A DNA stretch of 53,919 nucleotides. Origin: Candidatus Zhuqueibacterota bacterium. GTDB lineage: Bacteria; Zhuqueibacterota; Zhuqueibacteria; Thermofontimicrobiales; Thiofontviventaceae. The translations under genes and the position numbers were made by a program. Below the pieces are notes generated by a model. It saw nothing but the letters and a program-made list of their open reading frames with translations. It was not told the origin of the DNA and did not search any database. How positions within the stretch are numbered: the stretch's first letter is position 1; each line of letters opens with the position of its first letter. Location of the stretch: assembly GCA_016926625.1 (NCBI GenBank), contig JAFGOE010000098.1, positions 1-53,919 of the forward strand. Direction: 5' to 3'. Positions 27,884-36,209 of this stretch are shown here, one piece after another.

Positions 27884-28078
27884 AACGGATGAAAAACGCG
27901 AAGCAGAGAGAGCTGGGCACAGGATTGTTAACGGCCGGGACAATCACCACCAGCGGCGTGGGTAGATCGGGATAGAGTGGCTTATGGGTGCATGGGTTAT
28001 CGCCATCCGAGCGCTGCGCATACAGCATGAGGATTAGGTTGATTAAAAATTACTTTACTGAAAAATATAAGATTTTTC
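27884..28078. other. Intergenic segment after priA, no gene recognised
   Basis: The first 140 bases or so are clearly more GC-rich than other gaps in this window and include GGCCGGG, CAGCGGCGTGGG and GAGCGCTGCGC. No tRNA, SRP RNA or other known RNA was recognised, and there is no ribosome binding site for a short frame on either strand. From about 28035 the DNA turns AT-rich and leads into the promoter of the next operon. Confidence 0.5.
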
Positions 28079-28107
28079 TTGCATATCATTTTTCAATCGT
28101 ATATATT
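28079..28107 (+). promoter_or_regulatory. Sigma70-type promoter of the MglA/roadblock operon
   Basis: TTGCAT (28079-28084) and TATATT (28102-28107) are separated by 17 bp, followed by an AT-rich start region. It stands 54 bases before the TTG start of the metallophosphoesterase gene and is the only good promoter before the four-gene block. Confidence 0.65.
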
Positions 28108-28160
28108 ACTATAATAATAAGTTACAAATAGATGACGACCCATGCGGATGGAGAGCAGAC

Positions 28161-28889
28161 TTGCGTTTTGCGGTTATTTCTGACATTCATTCAAATCTGG
28201 AGGCTTTAACTGCAGTCTTGAATGACATTGACAAAAGGCAGGTCGATGAGATTATCTGTTTAGGTGACGTAGTCGGCTATGGTCCTAATCCAAATGAGTG
28301 TATCGAACTCATCCGGAGTAACTGTTCACTCTGCATAAAGGGCAATCATGACGCGGCGATCAGCGATAGAGTTGTGATGGAGTATTTTAATGTCTATGCC
28401 CAGGTTGCCGTTCAATTCACGAGAGACGTGCTCGATAGTGATAATATGGCCTATCTGGCATCGCTGCCGTTGATTGGTGGAAAGGATCAGGAGACCTTTG
28501 TTCATGCCAGTCCTTACGATCCGGATCAATGGTATTACATTACGACTGAATATCATGCGATATTTGCCTTTGCATCATTTCAGGGAGCACGATGTTACGT
28601 GGGCCATTCTCACATTCCTAAGATATTCGAAGCAGTCGAGAACAAACGCATCCGGGAGGTTAGTAATAACGAGGTTATTTTTAGTGAAGGTCATCGTCAT
28701 CTGATCAATGTCGGAAGCGTCGGGCAGCCTCGTGATGGGGACAGTAGATCTGCATACGGTATTGTCGATTTGGAAAGGAATGATTATCAACTGATACGAG
28801 TCGATTACGACTATCGAAAGACGCAGGAAAGAATGAAAATGAATTCTCTGCCAGAGTATTTGATCAATAGACTGGCGTTAGGAAATTAA
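28161..28889 (+). CDS. Metallophosphoesterase, YfcE/MJ0936-type (242 aa)
   Basis: A cytoplasmic calcineurin-like phosphoesterase with a two-metal site. Motifs are DxH at residues 8-10 (SDIHSNLEAL), GDVVGYGPNPNE, GNHD and GHSH (usually GHTH). The substrate is unknown; relatives hydrolyse phosphodiesters or small phosphorylated molecules. It starts with TTG at 28161, with GGAG at 28150-28153 seven bases before it; the ATGs just upstream are out of frame. It is the first gene of a block with roadblock and MglA-type genes, 22 bases before the next gene, so it may act on a product linked to that polarity module. That link is inference. Confidence 0.9.
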   Translation: MRFAVISDIHSNLEALTAVLNDIDKRQVDEIICLGDVVGYGPNPNECIELIRSNCSLCIKGNHDAAISDRVVMEYFNVYAQVAVQFTRDVLDSDNMAYLASLPLIGGKDQETFVHASPYDPDQWYYITTEYHAIFAFASFQGARCYVGHSHIPKIFEAVENKRIREVSNNEVIFSEGHRHLINVGSVGQPRDGDSRSAYGIVDLERNDYQLIRVDYDYRKTQERMKMNSLPEYLINRLALGN

Positions 28890-28911
28890 ATATTTAGAGA
28901 CAGGGAGACCA

Positions 28912-29427
28912 ATGAGCATGAATATCGAAAAAGGAGGAAACGGACAACCAGTATTATTATCTGGTGAAATGTATAAAGCGATCTCAGAAGTACTTTCTGA
29001 TTTAGCCTCCAAAACCAAAGCCAAGACAATCATCTTTGCCGATATTAATGGTCACCCGATAACGCAACGTGGTCAGACCTCAGAAATAAATATATCGAAC
29101 ATGTCGGCATTGGCTGCTGGTGATTTTGCGGCCACTGCAGAGATGTCGAAGATGATTGGAGAGGAACATCGATTCAAATACATATTTCATGAAGGAGAAA
29201 AGACCAACATCTATTTATCGAGCGTCGGAGGTAGTTTTATTTTAGTAGTCATCTTTGACTCGAATATAGCGCTTGGCATGATTCGTATTTTTACCAAACG
29301 ATCTATCGATGCGTTAGAGGCCTTATTATCGAAAATGACAAGTGAGACCAAAGGTGATAAGAAATATATCGACGTGGAGTTCAGTAACTATCTTAATAAA
29401 GAATTAGATAAGGCTTTTGATTTTTAA
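28912..29427 (+). CDS. Roadblock/LC7-domain protein, MglB-like (171 aa)
   Basis: A small cytoplasmic regulator of a Ras-like GTPase. The alpha-beta roadblock fold is suggested by the helix ISEVLSDLASKTKAKTIIFADINGHPITQRG, then SALAAGDFAATAEMSKMIG and paired strands KYIFHEGEKTNIYLSSVGG and FILVVIFDSNIALGMIRI. MglB proteins act as GTPase-activating partners of MglA. The gene comes directly before an MglA-like GTPase, in the order seen for mglB-mglA. It has a C-terminal extension of about 30 charged residues. GGGAG lies before the ATG. Confidence 0.85.
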   Translation: MSMNIEKGGNGQPVLLSGEMYKAISEVLSDLASKTKAKTIIFADINGHPITQRGQTSEINISNMSALAAGDFAATAEMSKMIGEEHRFKYIFHEGEKTNIYLSSVGGSFILVVIFDSNIALGMIRIFTKRSIDALEALLSKMTSETKGDKKYIDVEFSNYLNKELDKAFDF

Positions 29428-29450
29428 TTTCATAATCTTAAGAATTTCTC

Positions 29451-30038
29451 ATGTTTATCAATCATGCTCTTAACGAAATTCAATTCAAGATCGTTTACTA
29501 TGGCCCCGGATTGAGTGGTAAGACAACAAATTTAATATACATTCACAATAATCTTGATAAATCATTGAAGAGTGATCTGATCAAAATTGAAACCAGAGAG
29601 GAACGAACGCTTTTTTTTGACTTTATGCAGATGGAGCTTGGTTCTATACAGGGTAAGAAGCCGAAGTTCAACCTGTATACAATTCCGGGGCAGGTATATT
29701 ATTCAATTAGTAGAAAGTTGATATTGAACGGTGCTGATGGAATTATCTTTGTCGCGGATTCACAGCGCGAGAGGATGGATGAAAATCTGGAGACGCTTTA
29801 CGATCTCGAATTAAATTTGATCGACAGCGGCGAAACCCTGCAGACTTTTCCCTGGGTCCTGCAATATAATAAACGAGATCTTCCCAATTGTGCCAGTATC
29901 GATACGCTGGAGTCACGCCTGAATTTTCTCAGAGTTCCCTATTTCACCAGCGTGGCCCATAAGGGTATCGGCGTCATCCCGACATTAAAAGCCATCATAA
30001 ATCAGGTAGTCAAGCGGATATTAGTTTCTGCAGAATAA
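29451..30038 (+). CDS. MglA-like Ras-family GTPase (195 aa)
   Basis: A small GTPase of the MglA type, which sets cell polarity and controls gliding or type IV pilus motility in other bacteria. The P-loop is GPGLSGKTTN with Lys24. The G3 region reads TIPGQVYY, the MglA-type PGQ in place of the Ras DxxG. NKRD is the guanine-specificity motif. The FFDFM segment after ETREERTL matches the MglA switch region. 195 residues is the normal size. It lies between two roadblock-type genes. An mglA name is likely, but orthology to a motility gene is not shown by sequence alone. Confidence 0.92.
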   Translation: MFINHALNEIQFKIVYYGPGLSGKTTNLIYIHNNLDKSLKSDLIKIETREERTLFFDFMQMELGSIQGKKPKFNLYTIPGQVYYSISRKLILNGADGIIFVADSQRERMDENLETLYDLELNLIDSGETLQTFPWVLQYNKRDLPNCASIDTLESRLNFLRVPYFTSVAHKGIGVIPTLKAIINQVVKRILVSAE

Positions 30039-30058
30039 CCTTCACGAGGGAAAACGAG

Positions 30059-30436
30059 ATGGAAAAGACACCACAGGAACAAATAGAGGAGTTGATGCAA
30101 TCTTTAGTCGGACAGGGTAAATATGAGACTGCCTATCTGTTGTCGGATGAAGGCCTGCCATTGGCATACATCAACGAACAGCAATCGATGGCCGAAGACA
30201 GGATCATTGAGATGTCGCTTTTGTTTCAAGAAACTCGAAAAATGGCAGATGTGATGGGAAACATATCCGAGATCAAGGAGCTCATAGTCGAAGGCAATAG
30301 TCGGCGCAAGATAATCTTCAGGTTCTTTGATGTTTATGACCAGGCGTACGTACTGGCATTGGTAATTCCTCCCAAAACCTCTTATCGAGGATTGACCAAT
30401 AAATTAGTAAGACTGATTATGCGAAATCTTAAATGA
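30059..30436 (+). CDS. Small roadblock-like protein (125 aa)
   Basis: Likely a second roadblock/longin-fold partner of the GTPase. After a helix (EQIEELMQSLVGQGKYETAYLLSDEGLPLAYIN) come a second helix (IIEMSLLFQETRKMADVMGNI) and strands KIIFRFFDVYDQAYVLALVIPP, the layout of roadblock proteins. It is too divergent to name. It follows the MglA-like gene by 20 bases with GAGGG upstream and is the last gene before a terminator. Confidence 0.78.
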   Translation: MEKTPQEQIEELMQSLVGQGKYETAYLLSDEGLPLAYINEQQSMAEDRIIEMSLLFQETRKMADVMGNISEIKELIVEGNSRRKIIFRFFDVYDQAYVLALVIPPKTSYRGLTNKLVRLIMRNLK

Positions 30437-30456
30437 TATATTTCATTTGATTCAAA

Positions 30457-30485
30457 TTGTCATTAAAAGTAGCCGCATGTTATCA
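30457..30485 (+). promoter_or_regulatory. Possible promoter of the UMF1 transporter gene overlapping a terminator
   Basis: TTGTCA (30457-30462) and TTATCA (30480-30485) are 17 bp apart. The spacer contains the left arm of the terminator hairpin of the previous operon. There are only 16 bases between the hairpin's T run and the next start codon, so any promoter must lie within or before the hairpin, unless read-through is used. Confidence 0.35.
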
Positions 30486-30505
30486 TTATGAATGTGCGGC
30501 TTTTT
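30471..30505 (+). terminator. Rho-independent terminator after the MglA/roadblock operon
   Basis: AGCCGCA (30471-30477) pairs with TGCGGCT (30495-30501). The loop is about 17 bases, and the hairpin runs straight into TTTTT. The large loop makes it weaker than the others in this window. Confidence 0.75.
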
Positions 30506-30521
30506 GATTATTTAATATGGA

Positions 30522-31829
30522 ATGATAATCGCGATGACGGTTGTAACAATAAAACAGAAATTAGCCACTATTTCCTGGATTCTGTATGATTTTGCCAATA
30601 CGATGTATTCGATGAACGTCGTATCCATGTATTTTTCTACCTGGATCGTCGTTGATTTAGGTTTAAAGGATAGTTACGTTAGTTACGCGAATTCCGTTTC
30701 CATGATTCTTGTCGCCCTGTCCATGCCGATCATCGGAGAGATCTCGGATCGTTTCAATAAAAAAATGGACTTTTTGCTGCTGTTCACATTGATTTGTGTA
30801 GGCAGTACAGCCATGATCGGTGTCGCTGGTATTTATGCATCAGCAATGCAACGCACGGTGTTGCTTGCTATTATATTTTTTATTATCGCAAATTACGCTT
30901 ACCAGGGTAGTCTGGTATTTTACAATTCGTTGTTACCCTATGTGTGTTCCGAGCGAAGCATCGGTCGTGTTTCCGGATATGGTGTGGCGATCGGGTACCT
31001 GGGTTCTATCTTCGGATTGTTGATGGTGCTGCCATTTGTAGAGGGTGACATATATGGCCTTAAAATTCCGTTCATCGAAGGGGGGGGCAGTGTTGCCTCG
31101 TTCATCCCGACGGCGATCCTGTTTATGCTATTTTCAGTCCCGATTTTCCTTTATGTCAAAGAACCTGATAGGATCATCTCGACTCATCAATCCGGTATCA
31201 ACATCAGTAAGTCGTTCAGGAAGGTAATCGATGGATTGACAAACACCAGGAAATATCCAGGTGTAAGCCGATTTCTGATTTCGAAATTTTTTTATGAAGA
31301 TGCGATTCAAACCATCATCATCTTTATGGCAGTTTACGCTCAAAAGGTCGTCGGTTTTTCCAAGTCCGAGACGACTACATTTTTCATCGCGATCATCCCT
31401 GCGGCTATTGTTGGCTCGATCATCTTCGGAATTTTAACCGACCATATCGGGCCTAAAAAAACATTAGAAATCGTTTTATATGGCTGGATTATCAGCCTGG
31501 TTCTGGTGCTGCTGACGAATGAGGTTTGGATATTTTGGGTACTGGGTTGTTTTATCGGTATATTCATGGGATCGACCTGGACATCGGCGAGGCCGCTATT
31601 GATCTCTTTAGCACCGAAGGAGATGTTGGGTGAATTTTTCGGATTGTACTCGTTTTCGGGTAAAGTCGCCGCGATTGTCGGGCCTCTGGTGTGGGCGTTC
31701 ACGAACGAAATGTTCGAATCGTATGGTGTCATTGTGCAATATAAGGCTTCTGTGGCGAGTATGATTGTGCTAATCTGCATCGGGTTGTTCATATTACGCA
31801 GAGTGCCGGCGATAAAAATTAATAAATAA
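30522..31829 (+). CDS. UMF1-type major facilitator transporter (435 aa)
   Basis: An inner-membrane MFS transporter of the UMF1 (Atg22-like) family; the substrate is unknown. About twelve hydrophobic segments are visible. The family signature at the start is SWILYDFANTMYSMNVVSMYFSTWIV. The MFS loop between helices 2 and 3 reads GEISDRFNKK, and its counterpart in the second half reads GILTDHIGPKK. The start is uncertain: ATG 30522 or the in-frame ATG at 30534. Neither has a clear Shine-Dalgarno site. It lies immediately after the terminator of the previous operon. Confidence 0.92.
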   Translation: MIIAMTVVTIKQKLATISWILYDFANTMYSMNVVSMYFSTWIVVDLGLKDSYVSYANSVSMILVALSMPIIGEISDRFNKKMDFLLLFTLICVGSTAMIGVAGIYASAMQRTVLLAIIFFIIANYAYQGSLVFYNSLLPYVCSERSIGRVSGYGVAIGYLGSIFGLLMVLPFVEGDIYGLKIPFIEGGGSVASFIPTAILFMLFSVPIFLYVKEPDRIISTHQSGINISKSFRKVIDGLTNTRKYPGVSRFLISKFFYEDAIQTIIIFMAVYAQKVVGFSKSETTTFFIAIIPAAIVGSIIFGILTDHIGPKKTLEIVLYGWIISLVLVLLTNEVWIFWVLGCFIGIFMGSTWTSARPLLISLAPKEMLGEFFGLYSFSGKVAAIVGPLVWAFTNEMFESYGVIVQYKASVASMIVLICIGLFILRRVPAIKINK

Positions 31830-32123
31830 GTATAAATAATGGTTGAATTTTAGTCGAATTAAATCTATTATTATATGCAATCAATACGAGACAAATTCAG
31901 GATTCCGGTGTTCGTGTAGCGACTGTGTCGATGATGGATTATAGAAAAGAGCGATTGTCCACCATTTTTTTATGTGGTATCCGAAATTTTGAGCACCGAT
32001 CGATATGGAGGAGATCGAACGAAGGAAAAAGAGTACAAACGGTATTCATGTTATTTTAAAATTATGAGTTATCATAAATGAAAACATGACAGTGAAATCA
32101 AATTTAATCAGTGGAGGTTTACC

Positions 32124-32531
32124 ATGAACGAAGAGAAGAAAGTGGATCATTTATCGTTTTTTAAAGGTATTATTATTGGCGGAGTCGCTGGCGCCGTTGC
32201 TGCTCTGATGTATGCTCCAAAAGCTGGTAAAGAGTTAAGAGATGAGATCAAAAAGAAATCGACAGAGCTGAAAGACGAATTTGATAAGCAATATGCTGAA
32301 ACGCGTGAGACAGCCACGAAGATCATCGATGAAAATATCAAGCGAGTGGAGATATTGAAGCGAGAGGCTGAAGAGAAGCTGAACGAGGCTCAAAAATTAG
32401 CGATCGATATTATGGACATGAGCAAGAAGAAATATGATGAATTTGTCGATAAAGCGAGCAGCAGCAAAGATGAGCCCGACAAGGCAGCGGCTGATGTTCA
32501 GAGTGCGAAAAGAAAAACGAAACGAGGCTAG
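32124..32531 (+). CDS. YtxH-domain membrane protein (135 aa)
   Basis: A small envelope protein of the YtxH/GvpP-like family. One glycine/alanine-rich membrane helix (FFKGIIIGGVAGAVAALMYAPKAGKELRDEI) is followed by a long, highly charged coiled-coil helix rich in Lys and Glu. Such proteins are stress- or envelope-linked, but no biochemical role is known. A strong GGAGG at 32112-32116 precedes the ATG. It is 47 bases from a DUF948 gene, the same YtxH/YtxG pairing seen in other bacteria. Confidence 0.88.
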   Translation: MNEEKKVDHLSFFKGIIIGGVAGAVAALMYAPKAGKELRDEIKKKSTELKDEFDKQYAETRETATKIIDENIKRVEILKREAEEKLNEAQKLAIDIMDMSKKKYDEFVDKASSSKDEPDKAAADVQSAKRKTKRG

Positions 32532-32578
32532 TCCATCTCATGTAATTCGTTTCACAATTTAACTATGAGAGGATCAAG

Positions 32579-32974
32579 ATGATTGTGAACATAAGTGTAG
32601 TCGTGATCGCTGTTTTCATCGTCGTTTTAGTCGTTGCTATCCTAATCTTCCTGGTTCAATTGAGAAGAACGGTGAAGGAGGCAGAGAAATTTATCGAATT
32701 GGCCAGACTGCAGATCGCGCCGATTGCTCATGATATTACGCTCATTATCGGAGATGGAAAGAAAATATCTGATTCATTTAAGAATCAGGTTCAGAAATTG
32801 GACCAGGGTGTCGATGCGATAAAAAATGCAGCACTAAATGTCAAAAATTTTCAATTGCAAATTGAAGATCGAGTCAGGAATCCGCTGTTGGAGGTGATCA
32901 GTGTTATCACAGTCATTGCCCAGATCATTCAGCGCATTCGACCTTTTTTTGTAAAGGAAAAGAAAGAGGACTGA
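32579..32974 (+). CDS. DUF948 (YtxG-like) membrane protein (131 aa)
   Basis: One N-terminal membrane helix (ISVVVIAVFIVVLVVAILIFLV) is followed by an amphipathic helical stretch with a heptad-like pattern. This matches DUF948 proteins, which often sit beside YtxH proteins and are of unknown function. The membrane helix puts the remainder either in the cytoplasm or periplasm; the sequence does not decide which. GAGAGG lies just before the ATG. Confidence 0.83.
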   Translation: MIVNISVVVIAVFIVVLVVAILIFLVQLRRTVKEAEKFIELARLQIAPIAHDITLIIGDGKKISDSFKNQVQKLDQGVDAIKNAALNVKNFQLQIEDRVRNPLLEVISVITVIAQIIQRIRPFFVKEKKED

Positions 32975-32989
32975 TTTTTTTTACGAATT

Positions 32990-33018
32990 TTGCCTGTTCA
33001 TTTCAGTAGCTATATTAT
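32990..33018 (+). promoter_or_regulatory. Sigma70-type promoter of the M1 metallopeptidase gene
   Basis: TTGCCT (32990-32995) and TATTAT (33013-33018) are 17 bp apart, 26 bases before the ATG. The CGGAGG ribosome binding site lies between the predicted transcript start and the ATG. Confidence 0.6.
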
Positions 33019-33044
33019 GTTTATTCTTATTTTTCGGAGGATTA

Positions 33045-36000
33045 ATGCGGCGTTTATTTTATTGTTTCATATTACTTTTAATTTTCATTTCATCGGCGAA
33101 AGCCCAGTTTCCGACAGTGGATATCAGTCATCGAGAACAAGAAATTAAGCTGAAAGAGGCGAAGGCGAAATTATGGTTAGCGAGTGAAAATCAAGCGACA
33201 GAGAACCAACAATTGTTTGATGTAAAATATTATTCGCTGGACCTGGTACCGGATCCTGTGTCGCGGGTATTAACCGGGCAAGTACAGATCGATATGATCA
33301 GTCTCAGCGACCAGTTGGATAGAATCGAATTAAACTTCTACTCAGGGATGAAGATAGAACGCATTTATTTGACGGATCATCCATCCATTCAGTTGAATTA
33401 TCAACACAGTTCCGATCTGTTAGTCGTTTACCTCGATCGGATATATCTTCATCATGAGTTCGTCAGTCTTATTGTATCGTACAACGGACGACCACAAGAA
33501 TCCAGATATCATTCTTTTGGTTTCGGTTTGAGCGGTGATAAGCCGATGATCTGGACGCTGAGTGAACCTTTTGGAGCGCGAGCATGGTGGCCTTGCAAAG
33601 ATGTACCGGCCGATAAGGCCGATTCGGTGGATATCAGGGTGACCGTGCCTAAAGAATTGATCGTCGCATCGAATGGTACATTAAGGGATAAAGTCAATAT
33701 AGGTGATCACACTGTCTATTGGTGGCATGAAGAGTACCCGATTGCGACTTACCTCGTCTCCCTGGCCATCCATCCGTATAAAGTTTACTACGATAATTAT
33801 CTTTATAATGAAGGCCTGGATACAATGCAGATCCACTTCTATGTTTTCCCTGAAAATTATTCGCGATACAAGGACATCAATAGCCAGGTAAAGGATATGA
33901 TCCGTTGTTTCGCTGATCTGTACGGAGAATATCCGTTTATCAATGAGAAATATGCTCAGGCCGATTTTCTGGGAGGCGGTGCTATGGAGCATCAGACCTG
34001 CTCTTCATTTGGTTTTTGGGGAGAAATCGTTTACGCCCATGAGTTAGCCCATCAGTGGTGGGGTGATTTAATTACCTGTGATGATTTTCAGCATATCTGG
34101 TTGAACGAGGGTTTCGCGACTTACAGTGAAGCGCTGTGGTACGAACATAATTATGGAGTTGGTGCGGCCAGTTATTATCAGATGACCGCCAATCTTTATC
34201 TCGGAGATGGCACGATATTCGTCGAAGATCCTCTCAATGACTCCATATTTGATGGTGGTTTGAGTTACAGCAAAGCCTCCTGGGTACTACACATGTTGAG
34301 ACACATTGTGGGTGACAGCACATTCTTTTCCATACTGAGGACGTATTACGATCATCCGCAGTTCAAATATGGATCAGCGAAAACCGAAGATTTTCAACGC
34401 ATTTGCGAGGAAGTATCTGGACGTGATCTAAGTAACTTTTTTCAACAATGGATTTACGATGAACATTACCCGGAATATCGTTACTATTGGTTGAGTGAGA
34501 TGATCGATGAAGATAATTATCGTGTATACGGAGTAGTTAATCAAGTGCAGACCAGGGGACCCGTATTTGATCTTCCCATCGATTTGACGATTAAAACTGA
34601 CTCATTTGATACGACGCTGGTCTTAGATGCAGATGAACGCAGTGAAGCGTTTGAATACTTCATCCGTCATGAACCACGTGACGTTATACTCGATCAGGGA
34701 AACTGGGTACTCAAAAGAGTTGAAAAAATTAGACGTCCTGACCTGGTCGTAACAGGAACTTACATCGATCATGATGACAATTCGAATCGAAAGGCTGAAC
34801 CGGGTGAGACCATCGATCTATACATCGATTTAAAGAACCAAGGTCTGAACGTCAGAAATCTTCGATTGCAGTTGAGCAGCGAGGATCCATGCATGACGAT
34901 CACTCAGGATCAGTTGACTATCGATGAGATCGTCATCGGTACGAGCGTGAATACCTCATCGCAACCATTCAGGTGTAAAATATCTTCAGATGCGGCGAGC
35001 CATCTGGTTAAATTTACTTTGAATGCGACGGGTGATCCTTCCTACAATCAGTTGTTGACATTTTATATCGCGGTCGGTTACCCGACTATATTATTCGTCG
35101 ACGACGATGAGGGTGATGCCAGTGACCGTGTCGTCTGTAAATACTTAAACGATGCCAATGTACTGTACGACACCTGGAGCATCAGTGAATATGGTGTCTC
35201 GAGTGATCTATCTCAATATAAAACATTATTTTGGACCACAGGCGATGCCAGAACCAATACACTGACGCCTGAGGAACAGCTTGTCATCGGTAATTTCCTG
35301 GAAGCCGGCGGAAACGTATTCATAAGCGGCCAAAACATCGGCTATGATTTGGTTGCACAGGGTACAGTTGAGGATTCATTATTCTATGCTACTTATTTAA
35401 AGTCCCAGTATATAGCCGATTCAGCGGACGATCCATGGATAGTCGGAACCTCAGGAGACGAGCTCGGCAGACAATTGTACGTTTTTCTCATCGGAAATTA
35501 CGGCAGCAATCATGAACAAGAATCGACCGATATCATTGCACCGATAGATAATGCATCATCATTTTTAACGTACTCGATGATAAAGCAGAGCGCTGGTATC
35601 TATGCGACGTTGGGTAATGGTGCCAGAATGGTATACGTACCGTTTGGAATAGAAGGCATTGCCGGTCCGAATCCAACCAGCGCGACAATGTTCGTATCAC
35701 GAATTGTCGAGTGGTTATCATCCGATTCATGCGCTACGGGATTGAATCCGCTAAACGATGCAGTGGGAAACGATAGCTTTGTATTGTACAATAATTTCCC
35801 TAATCCTTTTAATCCGGAGACGACGATACAATACGCAATACCACAGCAATCCAGAGTGCTGATCCGTATCTATAATCTAGTGGGAGAACAGATCATCACA
35901 CTGGTCGATACGATGAAAGAACCGGGGGAACACCGCGTGATCTGGAACGGCAAGGATCAATCGGGAAATAGAGTGCCGAGTGGATTATATTTGTACAAAT

Positions 36001-36050
36001 TGGACTGCATCGGATCCACGCAAACAAAGAAGATGTTATTGTTAAAATGA
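33045..36050 (+). CDS. Secreted M1-family zinc metallopeptidase with T9SS-type C-terminal domain (1001 aa)
   Basis: An exported aminopeptidase-like zinc enzyme. The signal peptide is MRRLFYCFILLLIFISSAKAQ. The M1 beta domain is followed by the exopeptidase motif in the form GGGAMEHQ (usually GAMEN) and the zinc motif HELAH starting at His332, with NEGFATYSE carrying the third ligand. After the catalytic part, an Ig-like segment (DLVVTGTYIDHDDNSNRKAEPGE) and a Rossmann-like segment (TILFVDDDEGD, FLEAGGNVFISGQNIGYDL) follow. The last 90 residues are the PNPFNP FlgD-Ig-like sorting domain ending KKMLLLK. His in place of Asn in GAMEN may change substrate preference away from free N-termini; this is inference. 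A promoter lies directly upstream. Confidence 0.94.
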   Translation: MRRLFYCFILLLIFISSAKAQFPTVDISHREQEIKLKEAKAKLWLASENQATENQQLFDVKYYSLDLVPDPVSRVLTGQVQIDMISLSDQLDRIELNFYSGMKIERIYLTDHPSIQLNYQHSSDLLVVYLDRIYLHHEFVSLIVSYNGRPQESRYHSFGFGLSGDKPMIWTLSEPFGARAWWPCKDVPADKADSVDIRVTVPKELIVASNGTLRDKVNIGDHTVYWWHEEYPIATYLVSLAIHPYKVYYDNYLYNEGLDTMQIHFYVFPENYSRYKDINSQVKDMIRCFADLYGEYPFINEKYAQADFLGGGAMEHQTCSSFGFWGEIVYAHELAHQWWGDLITCDDFQHIWLNEGFATYSEALWYEHNYGVGAASYYQMTANLYLGDGTIFVEDPLNDSIFDGGLSYSKASWVLHMLRHIVGDSTFFSILRTYYDHPQFKYGSAKTEDFQRICEEVSGRDLSNFFQQWIYDEHYPEYRYYWLSEMIDEDNYRVYGVVNQVQTRGPVFDLPIDLTIKTDSFDTTLVLDADERSEAFEYFIRHEPRDVILDQGNWVLKRVEKIRRPDLVVTGTYIDHDDNSNRKAEPGETIDLYIDLKNQGLNVRNLRLQLSSEDPCMTITQDQLTIDEIVIGTSVNTSSQPFRCKISSDAASHLVKFTLNATGDPSYNQLLTFYIAVGYPTILFVDDDEGDASDRVVCKYLNDANVLYDTWSISEYGVSSDLSQYKTLFWTTGDARTNTLTPEEQLVIGNFLEAGGNVFISGQNIGYDLVAQGTVEDSLFYATYLKSQYIADSADDPWIVGTSGDELGRQLYVFLIGNYGSNHEQESTDIIAPIDNASSFLTYSMIKQSAGIYATLGNGARMVYVPFGIEGIAGPNPTSATMFVSRIVEWLSSDSCATGLNPLNDAVGNDSFVLYNNFPNPFNPETTIQYAIPQQSRVLIRIYNLVGEQIITLVDTMKEPGEHRVIWNGKDQSGNRVPSGLYLYKLDCIGSTQTKKMLLLK

Positions 36051-36209
36051 ATTCCAATCATCCCGTGAAAGGATCGACCAGTTCTAAACCATAGGGTGGA
36101 GGACAGACCACGATGTTTGCGTGTTACTAAGCGGCAGATGTTAGCATGAGTGGAATTTATAAATCTAAGATTAATTATATTTAAAAATTTGTGGAGGTAA
36201 TACGTCATC

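Noticed and set aside
27884..28030. GC-richer segment after priA as a structured RNA
   Set aside because: No match to tRNA, SRP RNA, 6S RNA or a known riboswitch could be built by eye, and no terminator follows.
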